This document shows, one piece after another, positions 1-9,532 of a stretch of DNA of 64,000 nt; within the stretch, counting starts at the first letter, position 1; the number at the start of each line of letters is the position of its first letter. The translations under genes and the position numbers were made by a program. Source of the DNA: Sutterella sp. (GTDB taxonomy: Bacteria > Pseudomonadota > Gammaproteobacteria > Burkholderiales > Burkholderiaceae_F); assembly GCA_019418605.1 (NCBI GenBank), contig DYBN01000049.1, positions 1-64,000 of the forward strand, in the 5' to 3' direction. The notes under the pieces were generated by a model that ran no database searches, was not told the DNA's origin, and worked only from the letters and a program-made list of their open reading frames with translations.

Positions 1-275
1 CTGCCGCAGAGGCCGCCCCCGCCGCCGCGCCCGCGCAGGAGCGCAAGACCATCAACTCCCCGATGGTGGGCACCTTCTACCGCGCCCCGAGCCCCGGCGC
101 CAAGCCCTTTGCCGATGTCGGCCAGAAGGTCAAGGCCGGCGACACGGTCTGCATCATCGAGGCCATGAAGCTCTTAAATGAAATCGAAGCTGAGACCGAC
201 GGCGTGATTCAGGAGATCCTGGTTGAAAACGGCGCTCCCGTTGAATTCGGCCAGCCCCTGTTCGTGATTGCCTGA
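1..275 (+). CDS. accB: Biotin carboxyl carrier protein of acetyl-CoA carboxylase, C-terminal part
   Basis: Carries the biotin prosthetic group that is carboxylated by AccC and then hands CO2 to acetyl-CoA, the first step of fatty acid synthesis in the cytoplasm. The window starts inside the gene; about 90 residues remain. They hold the end of an Ala/Pro-rich linker and the whole biotinyl domain with the biotinylation motif EAMKLLNE, where the lysine is modified. The TGA stop lies 32 bases before accC, so the two genes very probably form an accBC operon, the usual arrangement. The true start is outside the window. Confidence 0.96.
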   Translation, partial: AAEAAPAAAPAQERKTINSPMVGTFYRAPSPGAKPFADVGQKVKAGDTVCIIEAMKLLNEIEAETDGVIQEILVENGAPVEFGQPLFVIA

Positions 276-307
276 TCGCGCACGATCCACCCTCAGCAAC
301 GAAATCT

Positions 308-1673
<1,366 letters not shown>

Positions 1674-1684
<11 letters not shown>

Positions 1685-2576
1685 GATCCGGTTTCTGTGC
1701 GATGAAAAGAACGCGGAGGCCTTCGGCGACCTGCTGCTTGACGCGGGCGCCATGAGCGTCACGGTTGAAGACGCCGACCGCGATCAGCCAGACGAGCAGC
1801 CCCTTTACGGCGAGCCAGGCCTTGAGCCCGAGACGCTTGCCTGGAGGCGCTCGCGCATGAGCGTGCTCGTCGACGACAACTTTGACGCCGTCACGGCCGC
1901 AGCGATTGCGGCCAAGGCCCTGGGCATTGAAGTGCCGCAGATCGAAGCCGACAGCGCCGTCCCCGATGAAAACTGGGTCAAGCTCACGCAGGCGCAGTTT
2001 GGGCCGACGAAGGTAAGCGAGAGGCTTTGGATCGTTCCCACCTGGCACGAGCCGCCCTCGCCCGAGGCGATCAACATCCGGCTCGATCCGGGCGTCGCCT
2101 TCGGCACGGGCTCGCACCCGACCACGCATCTGTGCCTGAAGTGGCTTGATGCGCACGTCAAGCCCGGCATGCGCGTGCTCGACTACGGCTGCGGCACGGG
2201 CATTCTTGCCATCGCCGCCCGCAAGCTCGGCGCGGGCGAAGTCGAAGGCACCGACATCGACCCGCAGGCCGTCGAATCGGCCGCTGCCAATGCCGCCGCC
2301 AACGGGGTTGACGCGCGCTTTGTGCTGCCCGATGCGTTGGGCGAGAAGACCTACGACGTGGTCGTGGCCAACATTCTCTCCAACCCCCTGAAGCTGCTTG
2401 CGCCCGCGCTTTTGTCGCGCGTCGCCCCCGGGGGCAGCCTCGTTCTTTCGGGCGTGCTCGCGCGCCAGGCCGAGGAGGTGATCGAGGTCTACCGCAAGGC
2501 CGATGCAGCCGTCGAACTCTCGGTGTGGAACACCGAAGAGGGGTGGGTGTGCATTGCAGGAGCGCGAAAGAAATAA
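1674..2576 (+). CDS. prmA: Ribosomal protein L11 methyltransferase
   Basis: SAM-dependent methyltransferase that methylates lysines and the N-terminus of ribosomal protein L11. The 300-residue length matches the family. The C-terminal half contains the SAM-binding motif LDYGCGTGIL near residue 170, followed by EGTDIDPQA and the VVANILSNPL motif typical of PrmA. I chose a GTG start (VLREIRF) inside the end of accC because a clear AAGGAG ribosome-binding site sits at 1661-1666, seven bases upstream, and because the protein then begins as PrmA proteins do. Translational coupling with accC is likely. A strong terminator follows. Confidence 0.95.
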
Positions 2577-2604
2577 CGGACAAAGGCAAAAGGCTATTTA
2601 CCGG

Positions 2605-2642
2605 GCGCCTGCGGCCGAAACGGCTTCAGGCGCTTTTTTTTT
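2605..2642 (+). terminator. Rho-independent terminator after accB-accC-prmA
   Basis: The arms GCGCCTG (2605-2611) and CAGGCGC (2627-2633) are extended inward by a GCCG/CGGC stem around an AAA loop and followed by nine T residues. It sits 28 bases after the prmA stop and should end the accBC-prmA transcript. Confidence 0.9.
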
Positions 2643-2709
2643 CGTCCCGGCCCGGGACCTTTAAGAAATTCAAGCGGCAGGCCAAAAGCCCGGCTACCGG
2701 CCAAGCCGC

Positions 2710-2715
2710 TACAAT
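2710..2715 (+). promoter_or_regulatory. Possible -10 box for the DUF3426 gene
   Basis: TACAAT lies about 100 bases before the next start codon in a spacer that follows a terminator, so a new promoter is expected here. No convincing -35 hexamer is visible at the right distance. Confidence 0.35.
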
Positions 2716-2813
2716 CCTTGCTCGGCGCCTTTTTAAAGCGGCCGCCCGCCCGTGCCAAAAGACACGAAAGAGGCTTCATCGGTCTTCATTTCGCCTGATT
2801 CACACAACTTTCC

Positions 2814-4424
2814 ATGGTCTTCGTTACCCGCTGCCCCTACTGCGGGGCCGTCTGGCTTCTCCCCGACAGGGAAACGGCCGAACGCGGCCCGGTGAAGTGC
2901 TCGGCCTGCCGGCACAGCTTTGACGCCACAAGCGACATGCTGCAGGTGCCCGAACAGCTCTTTGAAAAGATGCCGCGCCCGCGCATCCGGCCGCCGGAAA
3001 GTTTTCTAAAGGAAAAGCCGCTCGCGGCAAGTCCCGCCGCCGCGCCGAGTGCGCCGCAGGCCGCGGCTCCCGAAGAGCCCGCCCAAGCGACCGCTGCCCA
3101 GGTCAAAGCCCCCGCGCGCGCTGCCGCCGCAGACTTCCCCGCCGCCCCTCAGGCCCATTTGGAGACGAGCGCATCGAGCGCCCCAAGTCCTCAAAGCGAG
3201 GCCGGCGCACCCGCGCCCGCTGAGTCCGCCGCTGAGGAGGCCCTCTCGAAAATCGGCGCCGTCCCCGAGCCCCCGATGGCGGGCGTTGCGGACACGGGCA
3301 GGAAGGAAACGGCAGCCGGAGAGACCAACGCCAAAGCTCAGAGCGACGACATTTTGCATGTCGTGCCGGCTTCCGTCGCGGCAGCCGTCGTTGCCGCCCG
3401 CGAGGCCTCCTACGAGCCGCACCTCGCAAAAAAGCCGCAAGCCTCTCAAGCCCCCGTGCAACCTGCCGCAGCGCCCGAGCCTGTCTCCGAAGCGCATCCG
3501 CAGACTTCTCTAGCTGCAACGGGCGCTTCAGCCCCCGAATCTCCACAGGTCCTGCAGCAAACGGCCGTGCGCGCTGCCGCGGCACCGCACGCAACCGGCG
3601 TGCAGGGACCTCACCTGCAGGGCGTTCCTCTGGCGCACCGGCAAAGCGCGGCCGCCGCCGGACTCGGCGCCGGACTCAAAATTCCCGCCGCGGGAGACCT
3701 CTCTCCCCTGGGGGCGATTCCGCCCGGCGCCAAGGCCGAGCCTCGTTTGAGCACGCTGCCCTCAAGCGGCCTTTCAAAGGACGAGCCGCACCTTGACATT
3801 GCGGCAATCGGCAAAACGGCCCGGCCCGACGCGCCCAAGCCCGTGGGCGCCATCATTCCCGCGCAAACCGCGCGTGCGGCCAAGGACGTGCAGATCTTCG
3901 TGCCCGCCGCCGCAAGCTCGAGCACCCCGCGCGAAGAGGCCCGAAGCAAAGCCGCGGGTGTTGCAAGCGTCGTCACGGCGCTGATCCTTCTTTTGGCCCT
4001 TGCGGCCGTTCTCTCGGTCGTCTTCAATCAGCGCATCATCGGCGCCTTCCCGCAGACGCAGGCCTTCTTTACCAAAGTGTGCGGCAACGTGCCCTGCCCG
4101 GGCTTTTACCTTGCCGATCCGGCCGCCTTTGACGTCACGCGCACGAACCTGCGCGCCGTCGACGAATCGGGCAACTACCTGCTTGAAATCACGGTTGTCA
4201 ACACCTCGAACTTCGCGCAGGCCGTGCCCTCTCTTGAGATCGTGCTGGTCGACGACGGCGACGCGCCGCTCATGCGCCGCACGCTGCTGCCGCGCGACTA
4301 TCTCTCGGACCCCGCGGGAACCGAAAGCATCGCGCCGGGGCGCTCGATGAGCGTGCGCTTTAGCCTGCAGACCAATGTGACGCCCGCGCGCTGCGTCGTC
4401 ACCCCCTCCTATCCCGAGAAGTGA
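2814..4424 (+). CDS. Zinc-ribbon and DUF3426 membrane protein
   Basis: Conserved betaproteobacterial protein of unknown function, often found right after prmA. The N-terminus is an MJ0042-type zinc ribbon with cysteines at residues 7, 10, 29 and 32 (CPYC and CSAC pairs). A very long Ala/Pro-rich, low-complexity segment spans about residues 60-375. One transmembrane helix follows (about 384-408, rich in V, A and L), and then a DUF3426-type C-terminal domain of about 125 residues, probably periplasmic, ending CVVTPSYPEK. The topology suggests a cytoplasmic zinc ribbon tied through the linker and one helix to an external domain. At 536 residues it is a long member; the linker accounts for the extra length. 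Function unknown. Confidence 0.85.
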   Translation: MVFVTRCPYCGAVWLLPDRETAERGPVKCSACRHSFDATSDMLQVPEQLFEKMPRPRIRPPESFLKEKPLAASPAAAPSAPQAAAPEEPAQATAAQVKAPARAAAADFPAAPQAHLETSASSAPSPQSEAGAPAPAESAAEEALSKIGAVPEPPMAGVADTGRKETAAGETNAKAQSDDILHVVPASVAAAVVAAREASYEPHLAKKPQASQAPVQPAAAPEPVSEAHPQTSLAATGASAPESPQVLQQTAVRAAAAPHATGVQGPHLQGVPLAHRQSAAAAGLGAGLKIPAAGDLSPLGAIPPGAKAEPRLSTLPSSGLSKDEPHLDIAAIGKTARPDAPKPVGAIIPAQTARAAKDVQIFVPAAASSSTPREEARSKAAGVASVVTALILLLALAAVLSVVFNQRIIGAFPQTQAFFTKVCGNVPCPGFYLADPAAFDVTRTNLRAVDESGNYLLEITVVNTSNFAQAVPSLEIVLVDDGDAPLMRRTLLPRDYLSDPAGTESIAPGRSMSVRFSLQTNVTPARCVVTPSYPEK

Positions 4425-4445
4425 GACGCCGCGCGGCGGCAACCG

Positions 4446-4451
4446 TAGAAT
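4446..4451 (+). promoter_or_regulatory. Possible -10 box for the PfkB-family kinase
   Basis: TAGAAT lies 42 bases before the kinase start codon. No clear -35 element is visible, so this is only suggestive. Confidence 0.3.
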
Positions 4452-4493
4452 CCATCGATAGAAAACACAAGCATCACCCGAGGAGCTTTTCAA

Positions 4494-5429
4494 ATGACCG
4501 TGATGATCAGCGGCTCGATTGCCTATGACAACATCCTTTCGTACAACGGCCGCTTCAGCGACCATCTGATCGCCGACAGTCTTGATCACATCAACCTCAC
4601 GTTCGTCACCGAGAGCATGACGCGCAACTACGGCGGCTGCGCGGCCAACATCGCCTACGCCTTGAAGCTGCTCGGCGGCGACCCGATCGTGGTGGGCGCC
4701 GTCGGCACCGACGGCAGCGACTACCTGTACCGCTTCGAGGAGCTCGGCATCAAGACGGCGATTTCAAAGTTCAACAACACCTTCACCGCGCAGTGCTTCA
4801 TTACGACGGACACGACGGGCTCGCAGCTTGCCACCTTCAACCCCGGCGCCATGAACCGCTCGCACGAGCAGCCCTTCCCCGACAAGGAGGGCGTGACCTT
4901 TGCTCTCGTCGCTCCCGACGGGCGCGAGGCGATGATCGCGCGCGCCGACGAGTGCGTCGCGCGCAACATTCCCTTTGTCTTTGACATCGGGCAGGGCGTC
5001 TCGCTCTTTAACGGCGAAGAAATCTGCGAATTCATCGACAAGGCCGACTACCTTGCCGCAAGCGCCTATGAGATGGAGTTGATCGAGCACGCCACGGGTC
5101 TCTCGCGCGAAGCGATTGCCGCCCGCTTAAGCGGCCTTGTCGTCACGCACGGCTCCGAAGGGTCGACGGCCTACGCGGGCGGCGAGACGGTCAAGGTGCC
5201 CGCCGTGCGCGTTGCCGACGACACGGACCCGGTGGGAGCGGGCGACGCCTTCCGCGGCGGCATGCTCTACGGCCTTGTTCAAGGCTGGGACTGGACAAAG
5301 ACGCTGCGCCTTGCCTCGGTCGTCGCCTCCTTCAAGGTGCAGGCAAAGGGCGGGCAGAACTACAAGCCCTCGCGCGAAGACATCGCCCGGCGCTACGAAG
5401 AGGCCTACGGCGAGGCGCTGGTCTTTTAA
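4494..5429 (+). CDS. PfkB-family carbohydrate/nucleoside kinase (adenosine kinase-like)
   Basis: ATP-dependent sugar or nucleoside kinase of the ribokinase/PfkB superfamily, cytoplasmic. The protein has 311 residues. The N-terminal substrate-binding part contains NYGGCAANIAYALKLLG (the GG..N.A pattern), and the C-terminal signature DPVGAGDAFRGG near residues 245-256 contains the catalytic Asp and the anion-hole glycines. A GAGGAG ribosome-binding site precedes the ATG. The same neighbour follows prmA/DUF3426 in other betaproteobacteria, where it is usually called adenosine kinase or carbohydrate kinase. The substrate cannot be decided from sequence alone. Confidence 0.9.
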   Translation: MTVMISGSIAYDNILSYNGRFSDHLIADSLDHINLTFVTESMTRNYGGCAANIAYALKLLGGDPIVVGAVGTDGSDYLYRFEELGIKTAISKFNNTFTAQCFITTDTTGSQLATFNPGAMNRSHEQPFPDKEGVTFALVAPDGREAMIARADECVARNIPFVFDIGQGVSLFNGEEICEFIDKADYLAASAYEMELIEHATGLSREAIAARLSGLVVTHGSEGSTAYAGGETVKVPAVRVADDTDPVGAGDAFRGGMLYGLVQGWDWTKTLRLASVVASFKVQAKGGQNYKPSREDIARRYEEAYGEALVF

Positions 5430-5505
5430 AGGCTGCCCGCAGGCCGCGCCCCTTTGACGCAAAAAGGGCGCGCAAAGGAAAACGGCCTTTCGCCTTTTGA
5501 TCAGC

Positions 5506-5540
5506 CGCCCTCTCGCATTTCTCGTGCGTGAGGGCGTTTT
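5506..5540 (+). terminator. Rho-independent terminator after the PfkB-family kinase
   Basis: CGCCCTC (5506-5512) pairs with GAGGGCG (5530-5536), extended by an inner CGCA/TGCG stem and followed by TTTT. A second hairpin with arms GCGCCC and AAAGGGCGC lies just after the stop codon at about 5447-5472 and may also contribute. Confidence 0.75.
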
Positions 5541-5827
5541 GTTGCCGGCGCCCCGGGCGCACCCGACGCAGCCCGGGGCGCAGCGCACGAAGTCAGGGCG
5601 CCGCGCCTGGTTTCATGCATTTTCCCAATGATTTCGAATCAAAATAACTCATTGGACATGCTTGTCTTTTGCGCCTAGCATTTTTTGCACCGAGCCCGGG
5701 CGGGGACCGCCTTTGGCGGGAAAAGGGGCGGTTTTGGCGCGCATCGTTTTGCGCACAAATTTCCCTTCAAATCCCCGCTCTGCCGCTTCCCGGCTTTTTC
5801 AACAAACAGTTTTTCTTCGGGGCAGAC
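5541..5827. other. Spacer with a candidate promoter upstream of the exported CMD-like protein
   Basis: No convincing gene. The stretch around 5615-5690 is richer in A and T than its surroundings and contains TTGGAC (5652-5657), 18 bases and TAGCAT (5676-5681), a plausible sigma-70 promoter for the gene starting at 5828. An open frame continues upstream of 5828, but it has no conserved content and no ribosome-binding site. Confidence 0.45.
5652..5681 (+). promoter_or_regulatory. Candidate sigma-70 promoter
   Basis: The -35 TTGGAC and -10 TAGCAT are separated by 18 bases, in an A/T-rich island between a terminator and the next gene. The transcript would have a leader of about 140 bases. Confidence 0.4.
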
Positions 5828-6616
5828 ATGAAGCGCAGACACATTCTTCAGACTGCGGCCGGCGCCGCGATGCTCAATCTTCTGGTGCAAGGACAAGCCA
5901 TGGCAGAACAAACTCAAGGCAAGAAGGCGCCCGCAACGGACGCCGATGCAATTCTTTCTCGTCTGATCACGAAAGACGTTCCTCAGGCGGTCGGCTTTGA
6001 CGCGCGCATGCGCACGCTCATTTCCATTGCAAGCCTCACGGCGTTAGGCGACGATCGCGTGCTCGCGCAGATCGTCGCGCAAGGCATCAAGGACGGGGTG
6101 GAGCCCCTGGCCATGCGCGAGGCGATGATGCAGGCGATGGCCTACTCGGGCCTGCCCTCGACGATTCGCGCCATCGACGTGCTCGCCGCCGAACTTGAAC
6201 GCGCGGGCAAGCCCTTCCCCACGCAGAGCGCCGCCACGGTCACCGACGCCGACCGCTTTGAAAAAGGCCTCAAGGAGCAAAAGGGAATCTTTGGCTCGGG
6301 CATCGACACCATGCACAAGAACGCGCGTCCCGACGAGCGCTCCCTCATTGTCGATCTGCTGACCGCCTATTGCTTTGGCGACACCTACACCCGCACGGGC
6401 CTCACGCTCAAGGAGCGTGAATTCCTCACCTTCTGCGTCATCGCCTCCATGGGCGGGTGCGAGCCGCAGGTCAAGGCCCATGCCGCGGGCAACATCGCCG
6501 TCGGCCGCACGAGAAAGGAGTTGATCGACGCCATCGTCGTGATGCTTCCCTTCATCGGGTTCCCGAAGTCGCTCAACGCGCTTGCGATGGTCAACGAAGC
6601 GGCTCCCGCCAAGTAA
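5828..6616 (+). CDS. Exported carboxymuconolactone decarboxylase-family protein, two AhpD-like domains
   Basis: The 262-residue protein begins with a signal peptide (about residues 1-27) that carries a twin-arginine pattern, KRRHIL, then a hydrophobic stretch and AMA just before the probable cleavage site, so Tat export to the periplasm is likely. The mature part appears to be a tandem of two AhpD-like/CMD helical domains (about residues 45-130 and 165-250). The second contains the family-like stretch FCVIASMGGCEPQVKAH. No CxxC pair of the AhpD peroxidase type is present, so thiol peroxidase chemistry is not supported. The substrate is unknown. A terminator and then a small tautomerase gene follow. 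Confidence 0.8.
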   Translation: MKRRHILQTAAGAAMLNLLVQGQAMAEQTQGKKAPATDADAILSRLITKDVPQAVGFDARMRTLISIASLTALGDDRVLAQIVAQGIKDGVEPLAMREAMMQAMAYSGLPSTIRAIDVLAAELERAGKPFPTQSAATVTDADRFEKGLKEQKGIFGSGIDTMHKNARPDERSLIVDLLTAYCFGDTYTRTGLTLKEREFLTFCVIASMGGCEPQVKAHAAGNIAVGRTRKELIDAIVVMLPFIGFPKSLNALAMVNEAAPAK

Positions 6617-6669
6617 GCCCCCGGGCCCTCCAGGCCGCGCCGAAGGCTTCGTTTAGCTTCATCTAAACA

Positions 6670-6704
6670 GGGCGCCTCTCGACAAACTTGAGGCGCCCTT
6701 TTTT
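6670..6704 (+). terminator. Rho-independent terminator
   Basis: A perfect nine-base-pair stem, GGGCGCCTC (6670-6678) with GAGGCGCCC (6690-6698), has an 11-base loop and is followed by six T residues. It ends the transcript of the CMD-family gene. Confidence 0.92.
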
Positions 6705-6759
6705 CGCATTTCGCTTGACCTCAATCGTCAGCTCTTTCTTTTTTTAAGGATTTCTTCCC

Positions 6760-6960
6760 ATGCCCGTCATCAACGTTGAAGCCGGCCCGCTCACGCACGA
6801 GCAAAAAGCCGATCTCGCCCAAACTCTCACCCGCGAAGCCGCCCGCGTCATGGGGCTGCCGCCCGAGTCGATCTACGTCTTCATCAAGGAAAACGCCTTT
6901 GAAAACATCGGCGTCGGAGGAAGGCTGCTCTCTGACGCGGCAGCCGAAAAGACAAAGTAG
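6760..6960 (+). CDS. Small tautomerase (4-oxalocrotonate tautomerase family)
   Basis: The 66-residue protein starts MPVINVEAGPL, so after removal of Met it exposes the N-terminal Pro that acts as catalytic base in 4-oxalocrotonate tautomerases. Length and the pattern around LPPESIYVFIKE also fit the family, which forms hexamers or dimers of small beta-alpha-beta subunits and tautomerises enol acids. An AAGGA motif precedes the ATG. It lies between terminators and so is probably a single-gene unit. The physiological substrate is unknown, and no other genes of an aromatic catabolic pathway are nearby. Confidence 0.85.
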   Translation: MPVINVEAGPLTHEQKADLAQTLTREAARVMGLPPESIYVFIKENAFENIGVGGRLLSDAAAEKTK

Positions 6961-7029
6961 TCGAAGCAGTCAAAGCAAACGGCGGGCGCTCAGGGCCCGC
7001 CGCCGCACAAAAGACAACGGCCGCGACAG

Positions 7030-7076
7030 GCGCGCCTTTTTCCCCGGACGCATGCCGGGATAAAAGGGCGCGCTTT
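7030..7076. terminator. Bidirectional terminator between the tautomerase and rtcB
   Basis: GCGCGCC-TTTT (from 7030) pairs with AAAAGGGCGCGC (7062-7073), with an inner TCCCCGG/CCGGGA stem. The A and T runs inside the arms give U-rich tails in both directions. It sits between the 3' ends of two convergent genes. Confidence 0.7.
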
Positions 7077-7094
7077 CGCAGCCGCTTTTTTGCC

Positions 7095-8291
7095 CTACCC
7101 CTTGATGCAGAGCACCTGACGGAAGCGGTGCACGGGGCGCACGAGGTCGGACTGATTTTCCATCACCGTCTCAATGCGCTTGTAGGCCGCCGGAATCTCA
7201 TCGAGCACTCCCCTGTCCTTGCGGCAGACGATGCCCATGGTAAGCCGCTTGAGATCCTCGGGGCTGAAGCGGCTCTTGGCGTCTTTTCTGCCGTAGCGGC
7301 GTCCGGCGCCGTGCGCCGAACTCATGAACGACTCGGGGTTGCCCAGGCCCTCGACCAAGAAGGAGGCCGTTCCCATGCTGCCGGGCACGATGCCAAGGTC
7401 GCCCGCGCCCGCGCGAATGGCCCCCTTGCGCGTGACCCAGACGGACTCGCCAAAGTGCTCTTCGCGCACCACGTAGTTGTGGCGGCAGTCAATCACCTCG
7501 CCAATCGGCTCGGTCGAGGGCCAGATGTCCTGCAGGGCCGCGAGCACGTCTTCAATCATCGTGCGGCGGTTGGCGACGGCATAGCGCTGCGCCCAGTCCA
7601 CAACCTGCATGTAGCGCTCAAACAGGGGTTCGCCTTCTTCGAAGTAGGCAAGCGCTGAATCGGGAAGTTCAATTTCCCTTTGCTGCATGCTCTGCTTGGC
7701 CTGGGCAATGAAGTACGAGGCCATGATGTTGCCCGCGCCGCGCGAGCCCGAGTGCAGCATGATCCAGCATGCGCCCTCCTCGTCGACTTCAATTTCGATA
7801 AAGTGGTTGCCCGAGCCGAGCGTGCCCATCTGGCGGCGCCAGTCCATGTTCTTCATCGGATCGAGAATGCCGGGCGAGTGTGCCTCAATTTGCTCCATTT
7901 CTTCAACAAAGGGAGCACAGGCCTCGATGCGGCAGTTCTTCTCCTTGTGCTGCGTCAATCCCACGGGGACGCGGCGCAAAATCGCTTCGTACGCCTTTCC
8001 CCAGTCCCGTCCGTCTCTGCGGGAGGGATCAAGGCTGATTTTCAAAAGCGCCATGCCGCAGCCGATGTCGACTCCAACGGCCGCCGGGATGACCGCGCCG
8101 CGCGTGGCGATGACGCTGCCGATGGTTGCGCCGAGCCCCGCGTGGACGTCCGGCATGGCGGCAACGTGGTGAAACACAAACGGCAGCCTCGCCGTGTTTT
8201 CAAGCTGCCGGCAGCTTTTGAGATCGATGTCGTCGGTCCAAATCTTGACGGGCACGGCGCCCGTCTCTTCCAATGTCTTTCGTATGGGCAT
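7095..8291 (-). CDS. rtcB: RNA-splicing ligase RtcB
   Basis: Mn- and GTP-dependent ligase that joins RNA 2',3'-cyclic phosphate or 3'-phosphate ends to 5'-OH ends, in the cytoplasm. The 398 residues resemble E. coli RtcB from end to end as I recall that sequence. The metal-binding signature VGVDIGCGM is present with Asp75 and Cys78 at the same numbers as in E. coli, HSGSRG and CRHNYV supply further ligands, and SAHGAGR contains the histidine that becomes guanylylated. It ends with RQVLCIKG, like the E. coli protein. There is no rtcA cyclase, archease or rtcR regulator in the window, so it stands alone between a terminator and the pst genes. Confidence 0.95.
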   Translation of the reverse strand: MPIRKTLEETGAVPVKIWTDDIDLKSCRQLENTARLPFVFHHVAAMPDVHAGLGATIGSVIATRGAVIPAAVGVDIGCGMALLKISLDPSRRDGRDWGKAYEAILRRVPVGLTQHKEKNCRIEACAPFVEEMEQIEAHSPGILDPMKNMDWRRQMGTLGSGNHFIEIEVDEEGACWIMLHSGSRGAGNIMASYFIAQAKQSMQQREIELPDSALAYFEEGEPLFERYMQVVDWAQRYAVANRRTMIEDVLAALQDIWPSTEPIGEVIDCRHNYVVREEHFGESVWVTRKGAIRAGAGDLGIVPGSMGTASFLVEGLGNPESFMSSAHGAGRRYGRKDAKSRFSPEDLKRLTMGIVCRKDRGVLDEIPAAYKRIETVMENQSDLVRPVHRFRQVLCIKG

Positions 8292-8550
8292 TGCTTTTTC
8301 CCAAAATCACTGCAACGCGAGACCTTTTCGCTTCAAGGATACGGCCTGCTGCGACAAATCGTGACGCAGGAGAAAAAAAAGCGCCGGGGAGGAAATGCAA
8401 TCCAGCCCCGGCAAAACACCCGTGCTCAAACAGGTTTGGGTTTCTCAGTCCCCGGACAAAGGCGCCCGCGGTCCTTGCAGACGGCAGTCTTTCCCCGGGG
8501 AGATGGAAAATTTGAAAAATTGGTGCAGCTCTTTTCCTAAAAGACAGACT
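8292..8550. other. Upstream region of rtcB
   Basis: No gene is supported here. The stretch lies between the rtcB start and the terminator behind pstA and should contain the rtcB promoter on the minus strand. I could not pick out a convincing -35/-10 pair. Confidence 0.5.
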
Positions 8551-8587
8551 GCCCGCGCTCCTTCTTGTCCGCAGGAAGGGCGCGGGC
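8540..8587 (-). terminator. Rho-independent terminator after pstA
   Basis: GCCCGCGC (8551-8558) pairs with GCGCGGGC (8580-8587), continued by CCTTC/GAAGG after a one-base bulge. On the minus strand the stem is followed by a moderately U-rich AGTCTGTCTTTTAGG. It separates pstA from rtcB. Confidence 0.7.
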
Positions 8588-8599
8588 GGCAGAGTTTTT

Positions 8600-9496
8600 T
8601 TAGGCGGTGCGGTTTTTCTGCATGCGGTCGCGAATGATGATCGCCACAAAGTTCATGGCAAACACGAGCGCCACAAGCAGCAGCCCCGTGCCGTACTGCA
8701 TCGGACGGGTCTTTTCAATTTCCGTGCCCGCCGTGGCCAGCACGTACATGTGGTAGGGAAGCGCCATCACGGAACTAAAGACGCTCTCGGGCAGCTTGGG
8801 CGTATAGAAGACGGCGGCGGTAAACATCACGGCCGAGGTCTCGCCCGCGGCGCGGGCCACCGCAAGGATCGCGCCCGTCAAAATCCCGGGCAGCGCCGCC
8901 GGCAGCACGATGCGCCCGATTGTCTGGCTCTTGGTTGCCCCAAGCGCAAGGCTTGCCTCGCGCCAGGCGCCGGGCACCTGCTTGAGGGCCTCTTCGGTCG
9001 TGTTGATGATCACGGGCAGCGTGAGCACCGCAAGCGTGAGCACGCCCGAGAGCAGGCTCACGTTAAAGCCCAGGGCCGTCACGAAGAAGGCAAGGCCGAA
9101 AAGGCCGAAGACAATCGACGGCACGCCCGCGAGGTTTGCGACCGACAGGCGCACGATGTTCGTGATCGTCCCCTGCTTGCCGTACTCGTTTAGCCAAACG
9201 GCGCAGGCCACCCCGAAGGGCAGCGCGATGATGATGGCGCCGGCGGCCAGCAGGAACGTGCCCACAAGGCACGGGAAGACGCCGCCTTCGGTCATCATCT
9301 TGCGCGGCGAATCAAACACAAAGTCCCAGCTTAAGGCCCCCACGCCGTTGACAAGCAAAAACACGCAGGCCGTCACGAGCGCGGCGCAGTTGACGTAGGC
9401 GGCAATTCTCAACGCGGCAAAGGAGGCAACCTGCGTCGCCCAGCGGCGGGGACGGGACTTCTCCTGCGCGCGTGCACAAATACTCTTGGTCGTCAT
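8600..9496 (-). CDS. pstA: Phosphate ABC transporter permease PstA
   Basis: Inner-membrane permease that forms the phosphate channel together with PstC and is driven by PstB. The 298 residues contain about six membrane segments and the cytoplasmic EAA loop EASLALGATKSQTIGRIVLPAALPGI (residues about 187-212), which contacts the ATPase. The start of PstC lies upstream on the same strand, with 36 bases between the pstC stop and the pstA start, so they are co-transcribed. The terminator behind it marks the operon end; pstB and phoU, which usually follow, do not. Confidence 0.96.
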   Translation of the reverse strand: MTTKSICARAQEKSRPRRWATQVASFAALRIAAYVNCAALVTACVFLLVNGVGALSWDFVFDSPRKMMTEGGVFPCLVGTFLLAAGAIIIALPFGVACAVWLNEYGKQGTITNIVRLSVANLAGVPSIVFGLFGLAFFVTALGFNVSLLSGVLTLAVLTLPVIINTTEEALKQVPGAWREASLALGATKSQTIGRIVLPAALPGILTGAILAVARAAGETSAVMFTAAVFYTPKLPESVFSSVMALPYHMYVLATAGTEIEKTRPMQYGTGLLLVALVFAMNFVAIIIRDRMQKNRTA

Positions 9497-9532
9497 TTTG
9501 TTTCAATCCTTCTCAAAAAACCGTCGTTTGCA

